From: an uncultured Bacteroidota bacterium
GTDB taxonomy: Bacteria > Bacteroidota > Bacteroidia > Chitinophagales > LD1
Direction: 5' to 3'
NCBI GenBank assembly: GCA_937894725.1
Contig: CALAYL010000002.1
Coordinates: 1 to 28,481, forward strand
DNA: 28,481 nt
The notes beneath the pieces are model-generated. The model did not search any database and had not been told where the DNA came from. It saw only the letters and a list, made by a program, of their open reading frames with translations. How positions within the stretch are numbered: position 1 is the first letter of the stretch; each line of letters starts with the position of its first letter. The position numbers were made by a program, and so were the translations under genes. This document shows positions 23,554-28,481 of this stretch, piece after piece.

Positions 23554-25022
23554 AAAAACCCTGCAACATAGTAGTTGCAGGGTTGGATTTTCTTGTTGTT
23601 CTTCTTGGTAGCTTATCGCACTACACTCAAGCGTTTCGTTACTCGCTGATCATCGAGCATAAACCCGACCACATACGTACTATTTGGCAACTCGCTCGTA
23701 GTTATCTCTATCGTGTTGTACCCCTTGTTTAACTCTAAGGTGTATTTGCTCACGAGCTTGCCTGTCAAGTCATACACACTCGCTTCTATCGTCTGACTCT
23801 TCGTTACAAAGACATCTATCTTCGATTTGTCTTTCGATGGATTGGGTACAAAGTCGCCTACTTTCGACTGCTCTGTTGTGTGGAGTTTGGCTGTTGCTAT
23901 CGGGCTATATTCAAACCCTACGTTCCCATTGTCAATCTGCTTCAATCGATAATAGTATTGTACACCTTGTGCTGCTGTCTTATCATTGTAGCTATAGTCG
24001 ATTCTTTCTGTGCTATTATCATGGCCTTGTACCCAACCTAGCTTCGTAAACGTTTGTCCGTCTTCGCTACGTTCTACTTCAAAGCCCATATTGTTTACTT
24101 CTACTGCCGTTGACCAATCTAGTTTCACATACTCTTCTTTGATTCCTGTAGCTGTAAAGCTTATTAGCTTCACTGGCAAGCCTGCCCCTGGTGATGAGAA
24201 GCCCCAGCCGCCTGTGCCGCCTGAAAACGAGGTTATGCCATCAAACTGTACATAGGTTACACTATTCGTTGTTCCTGAGCCTGCTGAAGTCAATTCGATA
24301 TTACTAAAGTTCAAAAAGCTATTGCCATCGATGCCAGCTATCGTTGAGGAATTAAACGCACTTCCTACTGATTTAAACCATTTGAATGCCGTTTTTGATG
24401 CGGTTGCAGAATACGGTGCCCATGCTGCATCGCGTGCGCTCTCTGCATCAGTTATCTCTGATGGATTATAGAAGAAGCGTACTTTTACGCTACTGCCTAT
24501 ACTACCCGTAAGTAGATTTACATTCCAGTAACGTGCCATCAAGTAAGAGCCATGCTCATAGCCTGCTACGGTGGTATTGATGTTGTCTATGGTAGCTCGA
24601 GAACCTAGTACCGTTACATCTACATTGGCCGTAAAGGTATTGCCGTTTTTGTCTATGGCAAATATCCAATCATCGGGACTGCTCGAGTTCGCATAGTACG
24701 TCCAGCCGCCTTCTGTACACTGCTCTACTGCGGTTGTCACTGTGCTACTTGGTAATACTACTAGACTTCCTGCTGAGCGAACGGTAACAGTGGTCGATGC
24801 TGATGCAGTACAGCTATTGGTATTCGTTACTGTTACCGTATAGGTGGTGTTGCTTGTTGGATTTACGGTTCCTCCTGATACATTTCCTACTAGTCCACTG
24901 CTCCATGAATAGCTGCTTATCGATCCGCTGCCGGCTGTGGCATTGGCTGATAAAGTTACATTGTCGCCTGTACAACTTGTGCTCGGACTGGCACTCGGTG
25001 AGGTGGTCGGTGAGGCATTCAC
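23545..25022. repeat. Long direct repeat, copy 1 (1,478 bp)
   Basis: Appears identical to 26767-28244 at a constant offset of 3,222 bp, by comparison of the translated products and spot checks of bases along the length. It covers the last 469 codons of the T9SS cargo gene, the stop codon, the intergenic terminator and 7 nt beyond the terminator tract. The flanking sequence diverges at once on both sides. Confidence 0.93.
23552..23584 (-). terminator. Rho-independent terminator of T9SS cargo gene 1
   Basis: On the minus strand an 11-bp perfect stem (AACCCTGCAAC / GTTGCAGGGTT, loop 6 nt) is followed by a run of T. It lies 28 nt after the stop at 23613. It also ends the convergent HD gene region and may act weakly in the other direction. 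The same element is present at 26774-26806. Confidence 0.88.
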
Positions 25023-26573
25023 GGTGATGTCTTGAGTTGCAGTACACCCCTCTAATGTATAGGTGATAGTGTGTGTACCTACACCAGCTGAGGCTGGACT
25101 AAAAGAGCTTCCACTTACACCGGGGCCACTCCAAGTGCCTCCTGCTACATTTGCAGTAAGGCTGCGTGATGAGTTGTGTAAGCACATATCAGCAGCACTA
25201 CTCGTTATGGTTAAGTCGCCCGTTTTTACAAATTGGAGTTGAGTAAATGCATCTCCACCTCCCTCTACAGACACTACATCCAATGTGGTATTTGTTCCAA
25301 GAAAAACAGAGGTGGCTATTGTAGAAAGAGTGTTCACACAGCACCCAGCATTATAAAGTGTAGTACTGCCATTTTTTGTTATAGTTAAGTTGTCATCATG
25401 TCTCGCATTGATGGTGTAGATTCCACAAGTAAACCCTGTTCGTTTGTGTCTATAGCTAAAATTGTCTATGCCTGTTGAACATCCAATGTATTTTTGGCCT
25501 CCAGTATTATTAATGGAAGTATAAGATAGTTCGCTAGTGGCACCCCACCTATCGGTAGTATTAAAATCCTGACTAGTATGCGTGTAGTATCCCACGTAAT
25601 TTGTACCGGGTGTGGAGCTATTATATGCAAATACATTCCAACTACTAGTACCAGCCGTGCCATCCACTATGATAGGATCAAAATCCACTTGCAGATTACT
25701 ACCACCACAACCTTCCTGCACTCGAAAATCAAGTGTAGATGAGTTATCTAAATCTCCGCACCACACATATCCTCTATCCGCACAGCAGCCCGTCTGATCC
25801 CATACCTGAGTACCATTTAAAACTAAGCGAGCATCATCATCATGCGTTTTTACATGTATCCCATATTTTCCAGTAGTCGGAACACCAGTTCGCATATATC
25901 TTACCGTGTGCATATCTATAGGGACTGTAACACCAGACCATCCAGTAGCATCGCTCGGACTTGTCGCAGACGACCATTGATTTCCTGAATTAATATTTAA
26001 AGTAGAGTTACTATAATAACCAAATTCTTTTTGTGTTGAAGAAATACTCCTATCAGTACCGTTATATGCGTAAACATTCCAAGAGCCCGAACCTGACGAA
26101 ACAGTTCCAGGAATTCGCTCTCTATACTTCAACGTGGCTGAATTTGTTGCTCCACTTGCTACCCAACCCGCACATCCTGAACGGTTTACTTGTACACGCA
26201 AGGTTCCCGTAAAAGTAGCTACCCAGTCTAACGATGCAGTTGTTTCACCTGGACTGCAATTGTCATTATAGTATGGTCCATTATCGTCATTTGCTGCCAT
26301 AGCAGTACTTCCATTAAAAATAGTGAGATAGGTATTGGTCCATGCAGATGCATTATCAACCTGAAAAGAATATAATCGACCTGAAGTCACTGCCATATCA
26401 CGGTATGCACCTGGACCCACGGATGACGACTGGAAAGTAGTATTAGGTGTTATTGAATTTCCAGACCCAGCCTCTGGCGAACCTAATGAACATTGCGCAT
26501 GGACGAACTGACTAAATACTGTAAGCAATAGTAGTAAAGATGCTCTGAAATAGGAAATTGTAGAAAAACGCAT
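23613..26573 (-). CDS. T9SS-exported multidomain surface protein 1
   Basis: 986 residues from the ATG at 26573, which opens a signal peptide (MRFSTISYFRASLLLLLTVFSQFVHAQ). The frame extends 18 codons further upstream without a plausible signal. Domains in order: a beta domain resembling the bacterial pre-peptidase C-terminal type (about 30-150, YSFQVDN, YLTIFNG); two similar PA14-like units (about 163-302 and 309-451) that both start SWNV(Y/F)AYN and contain HDD and a CC pair; an Ig-like domain (about 462-518); a PKD-like domain (about 520-600, SSYSWSSG, TYTVTVTN); a beta-rich region (about 600-800); and a T9SS type A sorting domain (last about 80 residues, FVPNPSKDKSKIDV, VYDLTGKLVS, STYVVGFM). 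No catalytic motif is evident, so an adhesin or carbohydrate-binding role is likely. From about residue 518 onward it is identical to the neighbouring gene. Confidence 0.92.
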   Translation of the reverse strand: MRFSTISYFRASLLLLLTVFSQFVHAQCSLGSPEAGSGNSITPNTTFQSSSVGPGAYRDMAVTSGRLYSFQVDNASAWTNTYLTIFNGSTAMAANDDNGPYYNDNCSPGETTASLDWVATFTGTLRVQVNRSGCAGWVASGATNSATLKYRERIPGTVSSGSGSWNVYAYNGTDRSISSTQKEFGYYSNSTLNINSGNQWSSATSPSDATGWSGVTVPIDMHTVRYMRTGVPTTGKYGIHVKTHDDDARLVLNGTQVWDQTGCCADRGYVWCGDLDNSSTLDFRVQEGCGGSNLQVDFDPIIVDGTAGTSSWNVFAYNSSTPGTNYVGYYTHTSQDFNTTDRWGATSELSYTSINNTGGQKYIGCSTGIDNFSYRHKRTGFTCGIYTINARHDDNLTITKNGSTTLYNAGCCVNTLSTIATSVFLGTNTTLDVVSVEGGGDAFTQLQFVKTGDLTITSSAADMCLHNSSRSLTANVAGGTWSGPGVSGSSFSPASAGVGTHTITYTLEGCTATQDITVNASPTTSPSASPSTSCTGDNVTLSANATAGSGSISSYSWSSGLVGNVSGGTVNPTSNTTYTVTVTNTNSCTASASTTVTVRSAGSLVVLPSSTVTTAVEQCTEGGWTYYANSSSPDDWIFAIDKNGNTFTANVDVTVLGSRATIDNINTTVAGYEHGSYLMARYWNVNLLTGSIGSSVKVRFFYNPSEITDAESARDAAWAPYSATASKTAFKWFKSVGSAFNSSTIAGIDGNSFLNFSNIELTSAGSGTTNSVTYVQFDGITSFSGGTGGWGFSSPGAGLPVKLISFTATGIKEEYVKLDWSTAVEVNNMGFEVERSEDGQTFTKLGWVQGHDNSTERIDYSYNDKTAAQGVQYYYRLKQIDNGNVGFEYSPIATAKLHTTEQSKVGDFVPNPSKDKSKIDVFVTKSQTIEASVYDLTGKLVSKYTLELNKGYNTIEITTSELPNSTYVVGFMLDDQRVTKRLSVVR

Positions 26574-26766
26574 ATTGTTTATTTTATATAAGACAGGGCA
26601 ATAACTATACCAAAATCCTACTCGCATTTGCGGAGATATGCCTATAGTATTGATTTTATAGCTATTTAAGTTAAAAAATAATACTTAAGATCTATTACTA
26701 AAAAAAGGACAATATCTAAGATTTGTATATAATAATAGCCAACAATAGTTTATTATTCTGGTCATA

Positions 26767-28244
26767 TTTCCATAAAAAAACCCTGCAACATAGTAGTTGC
26801 AGGGTTGGATTTTCTTGTTGTTCTTCTTGGTAGCTTATCGCACTACACTCAAGCGTTTCGTTACTCGCTGATCATCGAGCATAAACCCGACCACATACGT
26901 ACTATTTGGCAACTCGCTCGTAGTTATCTCTATCGTGTTGTACCCCTTGTTTAACTCTAAGGTGTATTTGCTCACGAGCTTGCCTGTCAAGTCATACACA
27001 CTCGCTTCTATCGTCTGACTCTTCGTTACAAAGACATCTATCTTCGATTTGTCTTTCGATGGATTGGGTACAAAGTCGCCTACTTTCGACTGCTCTGTTG
27101 TGTGGAGTTTGGCTGTTGCTATCGGGCTATATTCAAACCCTACGTTCCCATTGTCAATCTGCTTCAATCGATAATAGTATTGTACACCTTGTGCTGCTGT
27201 CTTATCATTGTAGCTATAGTCGATTCTTTCTGTGCTATTATCATGGCCTTGTACCCAACCTAGCTTCGTAAACGTTTGTCCGTCTTCGCTACGTTCTACT
27301 TCAAAGCCCATATTGTTTACTTCTACTGCCGTTGACCAATCTAGTTTCACATACTCTTCTTTGATTCCTGTAGCTGTAAAGCTTATTAGCTTCACTGGCA
27401 AGCCTGCCCCTGGTGATGAGAAGCCCCAGCCGCCTGTGCCGCCTGAAAACGAGGTTATGCCATCAAACTGTACATAGGTTACACTATTCGTTGTTCCTGA
27501 GCCTGCTGAAGTCAATTCGATATTACTAAAGTTCAAAAAGCTATTGCCATCGATGCCAGCTATCGTTGAGGAATTAAACGCACTTCCTACTGATTTAAAC
27601 CATTTGAATGCCGTTTTTGATGCGGTTGCAGAATACGGTGCCCATGCTGCATCGCGTGCGCTCTCTGCATCAGTTATCTCTGATGGATTATAGAAGAAGC
27701 GTACTTTTACGCTACTGCCTATACTACCCGTAAGTAGATTTACATTCCAGTAACGTGCCATCAAGTAAGAGCCATGCTCATAGCCTGCTACGGTGGTATT
27801 GATGTTGTCTATGGTAGCTCGAGAACCTAGTACCGTTACATCTACATTGGCCGTAAAGGTATTGCCGTTTTTGTCTATGGCAAATATCCAATCATCGGGA
27901 CTGCTCGAGTTCGCATAGTACGTCCAGCCGCCTTCTGTACACTGCTCTACTGCGGTTGTCACTGTGCTACTTGGTAATACTACTAGACTTCCTGCTGAGC
28001 GAACGGTAACAGTGGTCGATGCTGATGCAGTACAGCTATTGGTATTCGTTACTGTTACCGTATAGGTGGTGTTGCTTGTTGGATTTACGGTTCCTCCTGA
28101 TACATTTCCTACTAGTCCACTGCTCCATGAATAGCTGCTTATCGATCCGCTGCCGGCTGTGGCATTGGCTGATAAAGTTACATTGTCGCCTGTACAACTT
28201 GTGCTCGGACTGGCACTCGGTGAGGTGGTCGGTGAGGCATTCAC
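26767..28244. repeat. Long direct repeat, copy 2 (1,478 bp)
   Basis: Second copy of the segment at 23545-25022. Its right edge lies at GTGAATGCC on the minus strand, where the PKD-like domain begins. Upstream of this point the two genes encode different Ig-like domains. Confidence 0.93.
26774..26806 (-). terminator. Rho-independent terminator of T9SS cargo gene 2
   Basis: Same 11-bp stem and T-run as at 23552-23584, 28 nt after the stop at 26835. About 170 nt of AT-rich sequence without a recognisable promoter box separates it from the start of cargo gene 1, so gene 1 is expected to be transcribed separately. Confidence 0.88.
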
Positions 28245-28481
28245 TACTATTGACGCATTATTCGATGTTGCTGGACAACTGCCTGATGCGGCTATCGTAT
28301 AGCTGATTACTGCTGTGCCTGAGCCTGAAGTAGGGGCTGTATAGGTTGACCCACTTACTGATCCTGGGCCTGATACCAAGGCAAAGGTTCCACCGCCAGG
28401 TGTACCTGTTAATGCTCTTGTACTACCATTGCCACATATTCCTGCTGTAGAGGTGGTATTGTTTGCTGCACCTGGATTGGC
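26835..28481 (-). CDS. T9SS-exported surface protein 2, C-terminal part (5' end outside window)
   Basis: Open to the right edge of the window with 549 codons visible; an internal TTG at 28379 is not a real start because the frame continues upstream. The visible N-terminal part is a Gly/Ser/Thr-rich Ig-like domain (CGNGSTRALTGTPGGGTF, SGPGSVSGSTYTAPTSGSG, AVISYTIAASGSCPATS). The last 469 residues (PKD-like domain, beta-rich region, T9SS type A sorting domain) are identical to those of the downstream gene. The product is thus a second surface cargo with a different N-terminal module. Function of the missing N-terminus is unknown. Confidence 0.92.
   Translation of the reverse strand, partial: ANPGAANNTTSTAGICGNGSTRALTGTPGGGTFALVSGPGSVSGSTYTAPTSGSGTAVISYTIAASGSCPATSNNASIVVNASPTTSPSASPSTSCTGDNVTLSANATAGSGSISSYSWSSGLVGNVSGGTVNPTSNTTYTVTVTNTNSCTASASTTVTVRSAGSLVVLPSSTVTTAVEQCTEGGWTYYANSSSPDDWIFAIDKNGNTFTANVDVTVLGSRATIDNINTTVAGYEHGSYLMARYWNVNLLTGSIGSSVKVRFFYNPSEITDAESARDAAWAPYSATASKTAFKWFKSVGSAFNSSTIAGIDGNSFLNFSNIELTSAGSGTTNSVTYVQFDGITSFSGGTGGWGFSSPGAGLPVKLISFTATGIKEEYVKLDWSTAVEVNNMGFEVERSEDGQTFTKLGWVQGHDNSTERIDYSYNDKTAAQGVQYYYRLKQIDNGNVGFEYSPIATAKLHTTEQSKVGDFVPNPSKDKSKIDVFVTKSQTIEASVYDLTGKLVSKYTLELNKGYNTIEITTSELPNSTYVVGFMLDDQRVTKRLSVVR

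Noticed and set aside
23837..25027. Plus-strand frames of 70-81 residues, repeated at 27059-28306
   Set aside because: They are antisense to the two T9SS genes and are the same in both places only because the underlying DNA is duplicated; no start signals or domain character.
28307..28379. TTG at 28379 as the start of a 514-residue gene
   Set aside because: The frame stays open to the window edge with continuous Ig-like sequence and no signal peptide at that TTG, so it is an internal codon of a truncated gene.
1..28481. CRISPR array, tRNA, rRNA, insertion sequence, phage or defence-system genes
   Set aside because: No spaced short repeats, no tRNA- or rRNA-like sequence, and no transposase, integrase or phage product among the frames; the only large repeat is the T9SS gene tail.

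Overview
The window comes from a Bacteroidota genome. The evidence is internal: secreted proteins ending in a type IX secretion (T9SS) type A sorting domain, a DUF5686/CarboxypepD_reg outer-membrane protein, Bacteroidota-type -7 promoter boxes (TAnnTTTG) in front of several genes, weak Shine-Dalgarno sequences, and an AT-rich composition. No rRNA, tRNA, insertion sequence, phage gene or CRISPR array was seen, and no gene-free stretch exceeds 300 bases (the longest are about 1293-1529 and 26574-26834).

Layout. (1) 1-1292, minus strand: 5' part of a large secreted FN3/IPT protein running off the left edge. (2) 1530-4740, plus strand: a tight three-gene set of iron-dependent alcohol dehydrogenase, class-I glutamine amidotransferase of the gamma-glutamyl-GABA hydrolase (PuuD) family and aldehyde dehydrogenase, which reads as an oxidation route for a gamma-glutamylated amino alcohol or amine. 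A membrane acyltransferase follows 7 nt later, then a two-gene set of a small single-span protein and a GT-C-like polytopic membrane protein. (3) 7893-12056: gcvT on minus, divergent from an lpxD-like gene, an M61 metallopeptidase with a PDZ domain, and a 68-residue protein. (4) 12080-15392: clpP-clpX on minus, a TetR regulator with a perfect palindrome lying in its own promoter, and a YidB/DUF937-like protein. (5) 15478-17759: ACMSD and kynureninase of the kynurenine route, convergent with an nadK gene that follows a DUF5686 outer-membrane protein gene. (6) 21330-23553: a small secreted protein with a strong terminator, a YitT-family membrane protein and an HD-domain hydrolase. (7) 23613-28481, minus: two tandem T9SS cargo genes.

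The most striking feature is in region 7. The last 469 codons, the stop codon and the downstream rho-independent terminator of both cargo genes appear identical over 1,478 bp (23545-25022 and 26767-28244), while the N-terminal modules are unrelated. The break lies exactly at a domain boundary. This looks like recent duplication or gene conversion that gives different N-terminal modules the same C-terminal secretion and anchoring unit.

Other points worth a second look are the TetR palindrome that contains the -33 element of a nearly leaderless promoter, the gamma-glutamyl-type pathway without a visible ligase, the possible split GT-C transferase with its small partner, and start-codon corrections supported by promoter boxes.
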